NCBI GenBank assembly: GCA_029718625.1
Contig: CM056377.1
Location: 33,894,653-33,958,652, forward strand
Direction: 5' to 3'
Length of the DNA: 64,000 bases
Origin: Synaphobranchus kaupii
Taxonomy: Eukaryota; Chordata; Actinopteri; Anguilliformes; Synaphobranchidae
Position 1 is the stretch's first letter. Every line of letters starts with the position of its first letter. Below the pieces are notes generated by a model. It was not told the origin of the DNA. It did not search any database and was given only the letters and a program-made list of their open reading frames with translations. Below are positions 36,001-63,188 of this stretch, piece by piece. Both the position numbers and the translations under genes were made by a program.

Positions 36001-39000
36001 GAGGTCAGGGACTTGGTCAAACAAGACTCGTTTCAATATTTATGGGGACTGGCAGCCGAGGTCTGTGCCCCTGTATGGGGGGATTAGAATTGGATGTCAC
36101 ACTGAATGGACACTGGGGTACTCTCCCATCTCCCCCATTTTCCTCCCAAAATGGCCACAACATTACCTCAGTTTTGTCTGATTATTTGTTGTGGCTGTGG
36201 ATTATTTGTGTTTCGCATTTATTTTTCTGGGTGTATAATAGGATTAAATATAGCCGCAAGCGGCAATTGGGGGTTTGAGCCGTTAAAAGCCTACAGAAAG
36301 TCATATACGACATTTAAGAATATAAAAGCAATATGACATGCAGCTGTGCAATGATACACATTCTACACAAATCAGAAGAATATTTCCTGTTTAACATTGA
36401 AAAAAAGTGTATGTCTGGGAATTTTTTTCTATGGGAATTTTTGTGAATGTAGTCCATTGACTCGAGTGGCTAACTTTCGCGTTGGTAGACCAGGTACATC
36501 AGAATGCTGTAGGTTGCGATGGGAGGCAGTAGTTATACCGGACAACAGCAGAATGACCAAACCAGAGACCATGGTGTGAGACTAAAACCTTTAATTTGAA
36601 GCAATAATCTATTTTTCTATTAAAAAATAAAGTGTATTATTACACTGTAATATCTCAGTAATTTACTTACTTATTTTTAGTCTCCCATTTTTTAATTTCC
36701 TATTTGTTTCCTAATGAAATCTCTAATTTATTTTATGTATCATCCATCAGTCTCTAGTGTAAAGGTACACTATCCAAAGCAAACAGTTGAAAAATTGTCT
36801 TGCAGTAAAGCTACTAAGATGCCATCTTACATTACCCATGTGCCCCACTGTCTATTGTTTATCCAAATAAAATTAGCAGAAAAAAAAGTCACCATCAAAT
36901 TAAAAATACCATCATATTCTAAATAACTCAATGCATTCAGCATACATTTGCCTTTTCATTTTACCTTTAGTTGAAATATGGCTCCTACAAATATGTTTTC
37001 AGCTATAGCAGCCTTAATAACCATGTCATGCTGTTTCCGAATCAGCACCCTTCCATAGCCTACTATTGAGTAGGCAGGACGAGAAAGTTGTTAAATAGGC
37101 AAAAAAAATGAAATTATTGGATATAGCTCGATAAAAGTATGGATTACGGGCGAACCGTTCATAGCCTTTAAACGTCTACACTGCACCGCTATTGTGGCTA
37201 CTAGCTAAGATACTGTGTCTGGCTACGGGCGGAATTTTTCTGAGCCTGCTAGGAAACCCAACATAGCATTACCCAACTGCACACAGCATAACCCAACTGC
37301 ACTCAATTCTCTCAAAATGAATAACAGCTAGGAGCATTAACTTACCATTCAGGTTTCTGAAATAGGAACAGTTCTGCCAAGTTGTCCAAGTTATTAATTA
37401 TGCGGTTGAAGTTTTTGAAACTTAAATCACATCATGGCACATCATGAAACAACTTTTTCTATTTTATCTTCAACATACCTCCGTCTGACTAACATTTATT
37501 TATATCTTAATTAAAAAAAAAAAAATCTGCATTTGTTTGGGAAAAGCACAATTAAACACAATGATACGATGACGAAGCAGTTCCCCATGCAATATAAATG
37601 TGTTCATAGCTAAAGCTAACATGCCACACTCTCATGAGACAGAAAAACATGGTTTCTGCTGAATGAACCGCGTGCTCCTCTCACAGGAACTGAAGAAACT
37701 GGGGCTGGGCCATGAGGTGGATCTACACGTGTACGAGGTGCCCGTAGAGTACCAGACCGTCCAGAGTCTGGTGCCATCGCTATGGAAACAGTACCATCCA
37801 CGGGTATGGTCCAACCCGTGGCTATTCCTTTCCACACAATTACTGTGTGGGACTGGGAAGGTTCAGTCATGCACAGCGATAAAGCTTTTTACTTTCCATT
37901 CTGGTCTACTTCCACTATACATTAAATGTTGAAAAGGCAATCTAATTAATGATTAATCTGATAGGTCAGGCTCACAAAAGTCTTTTTTGAAAGATTAACC
38001 AACAAGATGCACAGCAACCTGTACAATGATGTGTGATTTGCACTCTTTTTTTTTTTTTTTTTGTACCACGATTTGTGACTTTGTCCTTTAAAATGTCCCG
38101 TCTTTCAGTTGGTGGTACACGTAGGGCTGTCGGGGATGGCCACCACCGTCACCTTGGAGAAGTGTGGCCGCAACCACGGTTACAAAGGCCTGGACAACTG
38201 CAGCTTCTCCCCGGACACTCAGTGCTGCATCGAGGGGGGACCCGACTGCATTGACTCCATTATCGACATGGACTCTGTTTGCAAGAGGGTGACCGCCGCA
38301 GGACTAGGGGTGGCTGTTTCTGTGTCCAAGGATGCTGGCCGGTAAGTGGAGCAAAGTTAGCATGAATTAAATTTCGCTATACAAGAATGATTCTGTTGCG
38401 CTGGTGATTATAGATTTTCAGTGTTTATAACTGGAATCGCCCAACATGGTAGCACAGTTCGATTCATCATATGAAATTAGTTCATAAGAAAGTGCTTGAA
38501 TGTTTTATATTATGATATTACAATGAATATTGGCTATACATTTTTGTTACATGAAGGTCTTCATTGCTTATTACACAATTCTCCTGTATTGAATTTTGTT
38601 CCAGTGTACTACAAACCCCAATTCCAAAAAAGTTGGGACAGTATGTAAAATGCACATAAAAGCAGAAAGCAGTGATTTGTTGTAAATTCTCTTTTACATA
38701 TTTAATTGAAAACAGTACAAAGAAAAGATATTGAATGTTTTGCCTTAGCAACTTTTTATATTTTTACTAATATACGCTAAGGGCTGAAACATACCTTATG
38801 CAAATACAGCATTGCAGCGAGGGATACTATAGCAGGCACCAACAGTAAACAACTTTCTTGTTCGATCTGTCCTTTCCTCTGGTTTGTCTTTCACAAATGT
38901 CATGGCAAAAGAAAAACTGTTTGCGTAGCTCGAAGCGTCCACGTTCACGTGGTGTTTCGGCCCTAATTCCGAATTTGGTGCCTGCAACTCATTCCAAAAA

Positions 39001-40461
39001 GTTGGGACGGGCAAAAAAATAAATAAAAATAAACTGGGAAGTTAAAAAACACTTATTTGGAACATTCCACAGGTAAACAGGTGATGCTATCATGACTGGG
39101 TATAAAAGGATATCAAAAGACTCTTTATATCTTATTTTCAGGTACTCTTACAAGCGATACTATAACCTCTCTGCATTTGAATGGATCTCCATGGGAATTG
39201 GGGGGTGGGACTAGATTAAGCTGTAAATTACACGGGAATAGTATGGAACCCATAGTTGGCTAAATGGCTGTAAGTCATCAAGGGTTTAAGGTATCAAATG
39301 TGCCTCAAACTATCACTCTGCTGCCAGATATGCAGTAGATATGGATGGATAACTTTAAGGGTTGTTTCTCCTGACTTATTTTTCCATAGAGTTCAATAAG
39401 AAAATGAGTAAGGAGAAACAACCCTTAAAGTGATCCATCCATATCTATTGTATATCTGGGAGCAGAGTGATGGTTTGTGGCTCGTTTGATAACTCAGATG
39501 CTTGATGAGTCGACTTGCATCTTTTCTTTGTACTTCTGTTTTCAATTAAATATATGTAAAAGAGAATTTGCAAATCACTGCTTTCTGCTTTTATGTGCAT
39601 TTTACCTACTGTCCCAACTTTTTTGGAATTGGGGTTTGTATATTCATAAAATATCCTTACTCAACATTTTTCATTAGGGATTAAACAAGATTACATAATT
39701 TGGCTGCTTTCATTAGTGAAATGGTGTTTTATGCTGATGGCAGTCTTTTAACTTAAAGGGTAGCTGAGCCATTTTTTAACCCAGACCTTATTGGAAGGCT
39801 GTTTCCCGTCATTTATAATAATTTATAAATAATAATTTATAACTACTTGCCCCGTTGAACCCCATTGAAACCCAATGAGAAGCTGCGTTTAAAAGGTACA
39901 TTTCTTGATAATAAAGCTATCAGTGAGATCATGCTATGTACGATTATAGATGATGAATGAAACATCCTTTCAATAAGGTCTGGGTTGAAAAATGGCAAAA
40001 ATAAACTTTAAAAAACTAAAGCATCTCCAGAGGAGTACAGGTTAGTTGCAGAGAAATACGTTATCTTTTTTGTACTTGCGACCATGAGTAGCTCATTAAT
40101 ACCTTAAAAGAAAATAGAAGCTCTTATTCACAAATCTGTACCCTACACCTGTGATGACATCTGGATAATTTTGGCCTTTCAGGCAGGGATTTATCTCTCA
40201 CACACTCACACTCTGTGGGTTTATAAAGATAGAATGAAGCCGTTTCTCTGACTGTTCTCCTTCTTCCCTGCCAGATATCTGTGTGACTTCACCTACTACA
40301 CCTCTCTGTACCTGAGCCGAGGGCGTTCGGCGTTCGTTCACGTGCCTCCGCTGGGGAAGCCGTACGGCGCAGAGGACCTGGGCCGGGCTCTACAGGCCAT
40401 CATTCAAGAGATGCTGGACCTGCTGGACCAGGCCGAAAACAAGATCCACTGCCAGCACTGA
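30049..40461 (+). CDS. pgpep1: Pyroglutamyl-peptidase I, 5 coding exons
   Basis: Cytosolic cysteine peptidase (family C15) that removes N-terminal pyroglutamate from peptides. Coding exons: 30049-30082, 34076-34128, 37687-37803, 38109-38341 and 40275-40461. All junctions have GT/AG ends and the total is 624 nt (207 aa; human 209). The start reads [19 protein letters not shown], with the substrate-pocket GFGPFG motif at 12-17. The catalytic triad is intact: Glu85 in TLEKCG, Cys149 in RYLCDFTYY and His168 in [11 protein letters not shown]. Exon 3 carries [15 protein letters not shown], exon 4 [11 protein letters not shown] and the Cys-rich loop. It sits between jund and upf1 as part of the block homologous to human 19p13.11. 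The first exon holds only 11 codons plus one base, and the AG/GTAAGT donor makes it convincing. Confidence 0.95.
31871..32491 (+). mobile_element. tRNA-derived SINE/LINE-tail repeat, interrupted
   Basis: Starts GGTGGTGCAGTGGATAGGAC (A-box-like) and carries GGTTTGAATC..TTTGAATCCCGG (B-box-like, partly duplicated). It continues with GTTCTCCCAGTGTCCGCGTG and CATGCTGGGATATGCTCCAG and ends in (GGAT)n. This is a dispersed fish repeat whose (GGAT)n tail resembles L2-type LINEs. The middle is split by a 279-bp insertion. Confidence 0.8.
32064..32342. mobile_element. Probable solo LTR inside the SINE
   Basis: The SINE is interrupted by 279 bp that begins TGGATTTG and ends ACCCACTCA (TG...CA ends) between two copies of ATGAG (32059-32063 and 32343-32347). 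A 5-bp duplication with TG/CA ends is the signature of an LTR insertion. No ORF, primer-binding site or second LTR was identified with confidence, so a solo LTR is the simplest reading. Confidence 0.6.
32492..33821. other. pgpep1 intron 1, part without recognised features
   Basis: No ORF with recognisable domain and no repeat ends. Frames of 60-75 codons occur but look random. Confidence 0.5.
33822..34043 (+). mobile_element. tRNA-derived SINE with (TGTAA)n tail
   Basis: A-box-like TAGTATAATGGTTAAGG (33834) and B-box-like GGTTTGATTCC (33877) lie in a tRNA-related head. The body has GTACCCTTGAGCAAGGTACT, then AGTCACTCTGGATAAATACC, GCTAAATGCC and (TGTAA)n at 34022-34043. The tail resembles the eel UnaL2/UnaSINE 3' end, which is where the weak taxonomic hint comes from. 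It ends only 32 bp before pgpep1 exon 2. Confidence 0.88.
34129..37686 (+). other. pgpep1 intron 2
   Basis: AT-rich intron. A GCCGCAAGCGGC palindrome (36253-36264) starts a stretch that resembles dispersed fish repeats (TAGCCGCAAGCGGCAATTGG), and 37036-37085 resembles the left end of the 17313 element. The 149-codon frame at 35829-36278 has no recognised domain and no splice context, so I do not call it a gene. Confidence 0.6.
38612..39638. mobile_element. Composite TA-flanked element with 115-bp inverted ends carrying a captured foldback repeat (copy 1)
   Basis: Ends CAAACCCCAATTCCAAAAAA and complement between TA (38610-38611) and TA (39639-39640). Inverted repeats run to about 38725 and from about 39518 and include TGTAAAATGCACATAAAAGC. 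Inside, 39103-39510 is the foldback repeat seen at 14786 and 20508 (GATATCTTATTTTCAGGTAC, axis near 39390). Lies in pgpep1 intron 4. TA target sites suggest mobilisation by a Tc1/mariner-type transposase. No ORF. Confidence 0.82.
38780..38964. mobile_element. 185-bp MITE inserted inside the composite element
   Basis: Starts AGGGCTGAAACAT and ends GTGTTTCGGCCCT, near-perfect 13-bp inverted ends. The second composite copy (44159) lacks exactly this segment: its TATACGCTCATTCCAAAT runs straight across, so this is an insertion with an empty-site control. Confidence 0.72.
39755..40016. mobile_element. Small MITE in pgpep1 intron 4
   Basis: Left TTAAAGGGTAGCTGAGCCAT..AACCCAGACCTTATTGGAAGG and right CCTTTCAATAAGGTCTGGGTTGAAAAATGGC..CTTTAA are imperfect inverted repeats. 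The TTAA-type edges and AAAGGGTA start recall the element at 765-1748. Confidence 0.55.
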
Positions 40462-43400
40462 CGCTAAGCCACCTACAGCCATGAACAGCAAACGCCAGCT
40501 CCCAGACAGACCCCACCCCTGCCTCCCAGGAGGGATTGCACTTAAACACAACGCAGCCAGACAACGCTGATGATCTTTACTCCATCCCTCAGGCTTACTC
40601 CCCAGTTTCCACCTCCACCCACCTCACCTCCACCCATTCCTCAACAGCCCCTCTGCTTTCAGCCGTTGGGAATCTATGAGAGAGACAACCAATAGGATCG
40701 GAGGACTGGAGTGAAGGATGGCTGAAATTCAGTTTGGCACGAACGAGCGAGGATATCACACGGGAGGGGACGGTTAGACCATCGGATAGCACAGGGGCGA
40801 GGACAGTTGGAACACGCCACAGCATCGTGGGCAAGTGGCCCAGTATTCTATCTGGTGAGAGTGCATTTGGAGGGATGTCAATGTGTCAGCATGGCAAAGT
40901 AACACAGTTATCCCAGATTCGGGCTCCTCTCAGAATTCCCCCATTGTGATTCCAACTCCAAGCCCAATCTTATTTATTTCTCTGCCATGCCTCAACTTCA
41001 TTATCTCGTTGGACTAGCATTTTACATTTTTCATTGTCTCATTGAACGGTATTATCATTGATAAAATAATTTGAGATGATTTAATTTTCTATTTTATCAT
41101 TATTTTTCATTTCATTAAATTTTTCATGAAACTGGCCATATAATCAATTATCCAATTGAATTTTTTATCATTCATTAACAAATCTAATGGTGCCAATAGC
41201 ATTATTGTGCAAATACAGTAAACTGTGATTTATCATACACTCCGATTTGCTGACTTAGTTTTCAATGACATTTGGCGTCAGTGTGGATATTTGCTCTACG
41301 TGGGTTTTATTTTGTTTTGTTTTGCAATGTCTTAAAATGGAGAGTAGCACTGAAATGAGATCACTACTTTCAGTGAAATTTTTTTTTTTTTAAATGCAAA
41401 GAGAACAAGAGTGAATGCCTAAATCCCTTTTTTAAATATTTTAACTAAACTCATGACTGGTTTTCTGAACCTGAGTCCTTTTCTTGATACAAATAGTTGA
41501 TGTACTTTGATGTGAAACCAAAACTTCTGCCGTTTTACATGAGGAATACTGATGTTTCTGACATTCTTTTTTCTTTATAAGAAGCTATACTGTACCTTCT
41601 GTTGCTAAGGTTATTTATGTCATGTCGCTGGTTCACTTTGGTTTGTTTATCATCTTTTAGATTAGCATTTCTGGTGCACAGAGCATTTCTATTCACCATC
41701 ATGATGAATGTTATTTGTGTGTTTCATCACAATTGTGAACGCTTGTGTCCTATTCCAATACTATCTCATCTTCCAGCATTATAAGATATACTGTAGATTT
41801 ACTGTATGGCCTTTATTCTGGATTCTTCCTGCAATGTTTCTCAGTTTGTTTTGTATGACTGTGAGTCATAAATATGCCTGATTTTAATACACAGGACACT
41901 TACCCTTCTTATTTAATCCTGTGAACAAACACTCAGAAAATGTGATGATCAGGCAGCAATGTTCTTTATTTACAATAATTTACCATGCATGCTTTTTACA
42001 GTTTCTTTTTGGATTCCATTTTTGTTTTACTGTGTGTGTGAAGTTACATACTTAACCTAATTTGGTTGTTTTTATCCTTATTTGTGTTGAGAGAGGAGTC
42101 GTCTTGGACTTGCATTTTAATGTTTTTCCTTTTAATTTAATGGGAGAAATCGAACAGGCATTTCTTCCTTAATTCATGTGATTTCATGCAAAAACTAGTA
42201 TGTACATGGAGCTAACATTGTTTATATTACTTGCTAGTCCTTTTCAGAAGAGTTATACTCCTGATCATAGAGTATGTGAGATTATTATCACTTTCATTAT
42301 CACAGTGCACCAATGGCAAAGCTGTCATATTTATGCACTTCTTCATTGTCATCCTACCAGCCTATTCAAAATTATTATTTCTTTGGATTCATATACCACC
42401 CTCTAGTGGTGTATGTGTCTAACATCTTGTGATCCACCACTTTCAGTGCTCTTGATTATTCTAATCTGTTCAAACCAGTCATGTATCTTTTTTTAAAGAT
42501 TTTTAACATTATTGATTTGGCAGTTTTCAGATTTGAAGTAAGGACCAACTAGAGGGCAATGTATTTGATTCACCACGGTGTATGCATTTCTAAATATTTA
42601 ACTTGAATGCCTTATCAAGTGTTTGGGACATCATAGATTGAAATTTGGCCAATATTCATCGATTTTATTTTGGCCAATATTCAGAAGCATGTGTGCTTCT
42701 TCATTAAGGATATTTTCAGAAATGTTGGCTGTTTTATCTCAGCATAAAATGCTCTACTGTTTCATCTTGGTTTCTGGTGAGTTGACTCACCTGCCTGCTC
42801 ATTCGGATCCTTTGGTGGACACTGACACATTGTCTCTCAAAGCAGGCACCTGTTTAGTCTCATTTCACTTCCCATGCAGCAGCATTTCCACATTAAGAAA
42901 TATCAGACTCAGTCGGTGACTGAATCTGGAATTGAGGTGTTTAAAAATCTAAATGACACTAAGTTACACAGTGTGACTGAAAGGCCATTTTGAGTAAATT
43001 CCTCAGGATTTTCAGTATGTCTGTCACCCTTGAAATTATTATCATTGCGTTATGAATTTGGCTATAGGTGGCATTAATGATCAATTACAGAAAACTGATA
43101 TATACAGTGTAAATGCAGTTCAAAAAGGCATGTTTATTTCTTGCAAGTTTCTAAATGTAAAGTGACCATCCTGTTATGATGAAGAATAAGTGGTGCCTTT
43201 TAAACCAAACAACATTATTGGAAAGGGCTGTGTAAATCCTAGTAGATAAATATTTCTCCGAAAAATACTTTTGTGAAACTGTCAAGTATCTACAACATAA
43301 GCCCCAATATATGCTCTTTCCAAAATTAATGGTTTTACATTGAGAAAAAATGTAAAATGTATACCTACCTCTTCTACTATTCCCTTATTCTAAATGTGAT

Positions 43401-43620
43401 TGTCATTGTTTATTTTTGTGGTAAACCATATATAATTATGACACCTAGATTTATATCAAAGTCCTCTGTACAGGAAATATATTTTCCCATAAATATTTGG
43501 TATAAGGCTTTTAAGCTGAACCATGTCTTTGTAACTTTGTAAATGACAATGATATTGTCATTGAAAATGGCTGTACTGGCCAAACATTTCAAAACATTTT
43601 AAAAATAAAAAGATTAATCC
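40462..43620 (+). other. pgpep1 3'UTR (about 3.1 kb)
   Basis: AT-rich after the stop, with no coding frames of note, ending at AATAAA (43604-43609) in an A-rich context. The length is inferred from the position of that signal. Confidence 0.6.
43604..43609 (+). terminator. Likely pgpep1 polyadenylation signal
   Basis: AATAAA within TTAAAAATAAAAAG, the best hexamer before the next repeat and the upf1 promoter. Confidence 0.55.
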
Positions 43621-44156
43621 TTATAAGAAATTGCCATGGAGTCTTTCTTTACCTCTGTGTTCAGCATGTGACTAATTTAAATATCAGTGATGCCATAAAG
43701 GGGACTTTTTCATTATTCCTTGTTTCAAATCAAGAATGTATATCTGACTAAATTATTATACAATGTAGCACTGCATATTATCGTGTAATACGTTTGTACT
43801 GCCAGAATGTTTAAAGTTATAGCAGTGAATTTCAATTTTCTAGTTGTGAATGTGAGTGGCATGCCGCAGTTTCAGTATTTGCTAGCTAAGTAAGAAATGT
43901 TATCTTTTGGAACAATTGCAAATGTTACATTTGTAAACAATATGAACTGGCTAAATATTGTATGACATGCAGCAGTAGTCTAATGTAACAAAAATAGCAA
44001 TACGTTACATTTAAAATTAAAATTTTCCACATGTAGCTATGTTATAGCATTGAGCTTGATGTTGTATTATCTCTTTCTAATTTAGGAAGACTGAGAGGTG
44101 TCTTGTGCCTGCATTGTTACAATGGCTTGTAATGTGATAATGGAATTGCACATAAT
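43621..44156. other. Intergenic gap between pgpep1 and upf1
   Basis: AT-rich, nothing recognised. Confidence 0.5.
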
Positions 44157-44158
44157 TA

Positions 44159-44690
44159 CAAACCCCAATTGCAAAGTAGTTGGGACAGTATGTAAAATGC
44201 ACATAAAAGCAGGACGCAGTGATTTGTACATTTTCTTTTATATATATTTAATTTAAAACAGTACAAAGAAAAGCTATTTAATGTTTTACCTAAAGTTTAA
44301 CAACTTTATTGATTTTTGTAAATATACGCTCATTCCAAATTTGATGCCTGCAACACGTTCCAAAAAAGTTGGGACCGGCAAAAAAATAAAAAATAAAAAA
44401 TACTGGGAAGTTAAAAAAAACACCTGTTGGAACATTCCACAGGTAAACAGATGATGCTATCATGGCTGGGTATAAAAGGATATCAAAAGACTCTTATTGA
44501 TATCTTATTTTCAGATACTCTTACAAGCAACACTGTAACCTCTCTGCATTTGAATGGATCTCTATGGGAATTTGGGGGTGGGACTAGATTAAGCTGTAAA
44601 TTACACAGGAATCGCATTAAATATATTTTCTTTGTACTGTTTTCAATTAAATATATGTAAAAGACAATTCTTGCAAATCATCATTATCAT
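44159..44690. mobile_element. Composite TA-flanked element (copy 2, right end decayed)
   Basis: Left end CAAACCCCAATTGCAAAGTAG after TA (44157-44158). It follows copy 1 through GGTATAAAAGGATATCAAAAG into the foldback arm (GATATCTTATTTTCAGATAC; GGGTGGGACTAGATTAAGCT). It then skips the foldback axis and resumes in the right inverted repeat (TTTCTTTGTACTGTTTTCAA, about 44626), decaying near 44690. It shares the same capture junction as 38612-39638. Confidence 0.75.
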
Positions 44691-59246
<14,556 letters not shown>

Positions 59247-60622
59247 AGTGTGAGAACATATTTATAATATTCTGTATGCTGATATTGCCAACATGTCTCA
59301 ACTTAACTAATACTGAGGCTTATTTGGCTGATTATTAGGCTTATTAAGTTGGATGTGGAAAATACTGCATTTCAATGGGATGTATTAACCATTTTTTTCT
59401 CTTAGGTAGTGGGAAGAGGAGCTAGGCTTGAGCTGAGCTTAGTTCATCAGCATTTTAATCTGGGAAATAATAAAAAACAAAAAATGGATACCTGTTTTCC
59501 ACTGCTACAACTGAAGCACCACTGTGTGAAAGCAACAGGAGAGAGAAATCAACCAATCACAAGAGAGAAAGAACGAGGGACAGACAGGAAGAAAGAGTGG
59601 GAGAGAGAGACCACTGCTAGCACACTGAGACAGACGTGAAAAGGAGAAGAAATGCTGCATGTGGTAGCGCTGTCGGGGGAAGACAAGGACCTTGGTCTTG
59701 CATCGGAAAAAACGAGGCAAATCCCAATGAAAGAAGCCCATCCCCTCCTCAAACCCCTTCACCACGTCCTTCTCTGAAGGAATGACCTGCTGGCTGAGGA
59801 CCTTGCTCTACGAGCAGAGAGAGGGAAAAGTTCTCAAGCAACTCGCAAGCTCATTCTGGCGTCTCCAGAGAAGGAGTAACGGGGGGAAATCGCTTCAAGC
59901 AGGCAATATAGAGTCTTAACCTCAAAGTTGACCTGTTCTGAATTCTGCATTTGAGCCCATTTGATTAAATCCATGTGGCCTAAGAGTAGTGGTGGTAAAC
60001 CCTTAAGCACAAATTACATCAAATGTCCAAAGCAGTTACTCAAGAACATGAATGAATATAGGTCAACTTTGAGTGGCAAAGGTTTCTGCATTTAGTCTGA
60101 TTTGAAGAAATGTCTGATTGCTTTAGAAATTCATTGGCTTTTTCAACAGGTCTATTACAAGGTGGTTTACAAAATAAATGTCCCTGGTGGAATGGTAATT
60201 GGACTATAAAGGAAGGTTTCTCAAGATCTGAGCTGTGGACCTGAAAGCTATGAAATCGCAAGAATTTTACTGAAGTAACTTTCTTGTAGAACAGAAAAGA
60301 AAAAACAAAAAAACAAAAATCAGCATTGAAGAAAACTAACTTGGTGAAATTTGAAGTTGCAGCAATGACGCATTTATCGTCTGAAATGAAGGAACGCGGG
60401 GACGGTGAAATGTGGCACGCTGTGCTGCGACAAGGAGTTTTCAATGTTTTAAATGCTATGTAAGCTTAGATCAGCTACTGTCGGAATAAAGGGGTTTTAC
60501 TGCAAAAAAGGAAAAATAAAAACCCAGCTGCCTTTGGCTGTAAGAGTTGCTTGCTAAAAGCAACTCCACAGACAAAGTTGAGAAAGAAATGGAAGCTCCA
60601 CATATATATGTATATGTATATG

Positions 60623-60625
<3 letters not shown>

Positions 60626-60677
<52 letters not shown>
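60626..60677 (+). repeat. (TA)n microsatellite
   Basis: About 26 TA units in the upf1 3'UTR, preceded by TATATG repeats. Confidence 0.95.
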
Positions 60678-60683
<6 letters not shown>

Positions 60684-62405
60684 AATGTGTGAATGTACTA
60701 CATATATATTATATATACATACATGTCATTTGGAGTCACTGTTTGTTACAGTAAGCAGGTGGGTAACAAGAAAGGAAGGTGGCTGAAAGGCTGAATTCCA
60801 GCAAGGCATGGTTATTTTTTCTCGCAAACAGATTTGACACTGAATCTGCGGATACCTTTCATCGTGCAGGGACCGTGCGCGGACATCGATGACCGTACGA
60901 TCACGGCAAGGAACAGAAAAAAAATCATCAACCACGTCAAACGTTTTGCTGCAGATTCATTGTGGTGCAAGAGTAATGCGCTTGTGCAGTGCATTATTTG
61001 CATTTAGAATGTTGCATTGATAATTACACGTGCCGCAAATCACCTATGCCCAAGTTTTAATATTTTATTCACCCAGGTCAGTTTTAATATACTACTATTT
61101 TCATGAAAGGAAAACAAAATGACATCTATCAGTGCCTGTAACAGAACAGATCAAAAAGATTATTTACTGGAATAAAGCACCACAAAGCTTTTATCTGAAT
61201 GTAGGTAAGAGACTGTACCAGCTGATAACCTACTGCAGTTTGCTAATTTGACTAGCAGCTGTTTTTTATAACCTTAACCAAATGGCAATACTGGAACCCA
61301 GAGAAAATTCCCAGTCTAACTTAAAGGACAGACCGATGTAGGCCACCTTCCTTCTATCAGAGGAGTCGCCATGTAAAATGATTGGCCGATGGGCTTTACT
61401 TTTGTGACTGTAATTGTTTTACTTTTTTTTTTTTTTCCTGTAGTCTCAAGCCTAAGATATACCTATTGTAGGTGTCTGTACATTTATGTGGCTCCTGAAA
61501 CCCCATCGTCCCATTTGTGAATTGTGACATGACATCCCAAACTCCCTTTTCACTAATTGGAAATGATTGCTTTTGGTTTGCACCATTTTAATTTCACTTA
61601 GCATAAAAACCAGGTTTTTGCTATACCCATCAAGTGTTTCTAAGCATTCATTAATGGGACAATTGGGATTTTTTTGTCCCTAGTTTTAAAGCTGTCTTTA
61701 ATAAACTATAAGTAGTTTTTGCAGTATGAAATAATTATTGATTTCATTATCCTTTTTTTTAAATTTAATTTAATTTTTTACAACAGCCCACTTGTTCAAG
61801 TGTTATACTTTGTAATGCTTTATTAGAGCACTATACCAGAAGGTAGCCATTACACCAGCCTTTTCTGTTCTTGTGTATTCACGAAACAGTGGATTTTACA
61901 AGCCATCAGTGAGTTCGAATTTTATTACCCAATGATTCTGCTTCTAACACTGAAGTGTATTCTTAGATGACAATCATGCTAACTTCATCACTATGAATGT
62001 TTTGAAGAGGCGGAGCATGCTTACAAATTGAAGGATGCCCATTGATGACATTTTTGTCGAACTGTGATGAGATGCTTCGTTTTCCCTCTTATGTAACAAC
62101 AGAGTTAATAAATGGTACCCTCCCTTCAAAAAAAGAAATGTAGTCTATGAAATGAGTACTTCACTATTAGTACCTAGTAAACAGACTGCCTCCAGCCTGT
62201 AAACATTCATTTTAATAGACATCTTGTTGGCAATTGGCAGCACCTTCTTTTTTGATTTTGCACCTTAATGTCCCTTTTACAAAGATGATTTGGGGATAGT
62301 GTGGCACTTCAGTAGCTCTTAATTCTTTAGAATGTAAGGGACAATGGAAACTGCCCTGTGTATCCATAGACCTGGTAATCAGTAGGAAGTATAGAGTACT
62401 TAGTA

Positions 62406-62680
62406 CAGGGGTGGGCAATCCTGTTCCCGGGGTGTGTGCAGGTTTTTGTTTCACAAGCAAAACTAGCTAATTGGCTGTATACACAAATACTGCTTCATTG
62501 ATGGATTAGATCACAGTAAAATGTTTCATATACGACACAAAAATAGTCCGGCTGTCATTCATGTGCCTATCAAGAAATGTAGCTAAAACGTCAGTTGGCA
62601 AAAATGTTAGGCTAATAAAGTAAGACCAGAAATTGGCACGAAAACCAGAAACAGATACGGTCCTCGTTGCCCACAGAGTT
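62406..62680. mobile_element. Decayed hAT-like MITE
   Basis: CAGGGGTGGGCAATCCTGTTCC at the left and GGTCCTCGTTGCCCAC at the right are imperfect inverted ends of a hAT type. No ORF of note. Confidence 0.5.
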
Positions 62681-62689
62681 AGTGGTTAC

Positions 62690-62866
62690 CTGCTAGAGCC
62701 GGGCTACCCTCCTGTAGATTCACTCCAACCCTAACAAAGCACACCTCATTTAATAGCTAGAGATCTAGTTGAGCTGTCAATTAGTAGAATCAGGTGTGCC
62801 AAATTAGGGTTGAAATGAAAACCTACAGGAAGGTAGATCTCCAGGGACAGGGTTTGGCAGCCCTGT
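62690..62866. mobile_element. Second small hAT-like MITE
   Basis: CCTGCTAGAGCCGGGCTACC..CTGTAGATTCACTCCAACCC and GGTTGAAATGAAAACCTACAGG..AGGGTTTGGCAGCCCTG are roughly complementary, as in fish hAT-derived MITEs. It directly follows the previous one. Confidence 0.5.
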
Positions 62867-63182
62867 GCGAGAGTATGGAGAGCATTGCTTAACATGCCAG
62901 ACATGTACGGTGCCATCTCTGCTACTGGATTTGAGCAGAAGAAACCTCAAAGAACAGGTACAGCACGGGCCTTTTCCTCCTCACCTTCACTTCTGAGTGA
63001 TCTTTATGAAATGGTTTTGTAGTTCTTGCTTTGAGAGTTATCAAATGAATGAATGCATCAGGAATGTGGAGTGTTGTCTATTTGATGTGGAACTTTTTTT
63101 TTTTCTTCCAAAGATAAAAAAAACAAAAAACATTCACCTTGTAACACTGATCTCATTCTTGTAAAGTGATTGAAATTCTCAA

Positions 63183-63188
63183 AATAAA
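63183..63188 (+). terminator. Distal upf1 polyadenylation signal
   Basis: AATAAA within CTCAAAATAAATTGC, followed by TTCTCTTTGTC and a GT-rich TTGTGGTTGTG. Confidence 0.55.

Noticed and set aside
35829..36278. 149-codon plus-strand frame in pgpep1 intron 2
   Set aside because: No known domain, no splice or promoter context, and its end runs into a dispersed repeat.
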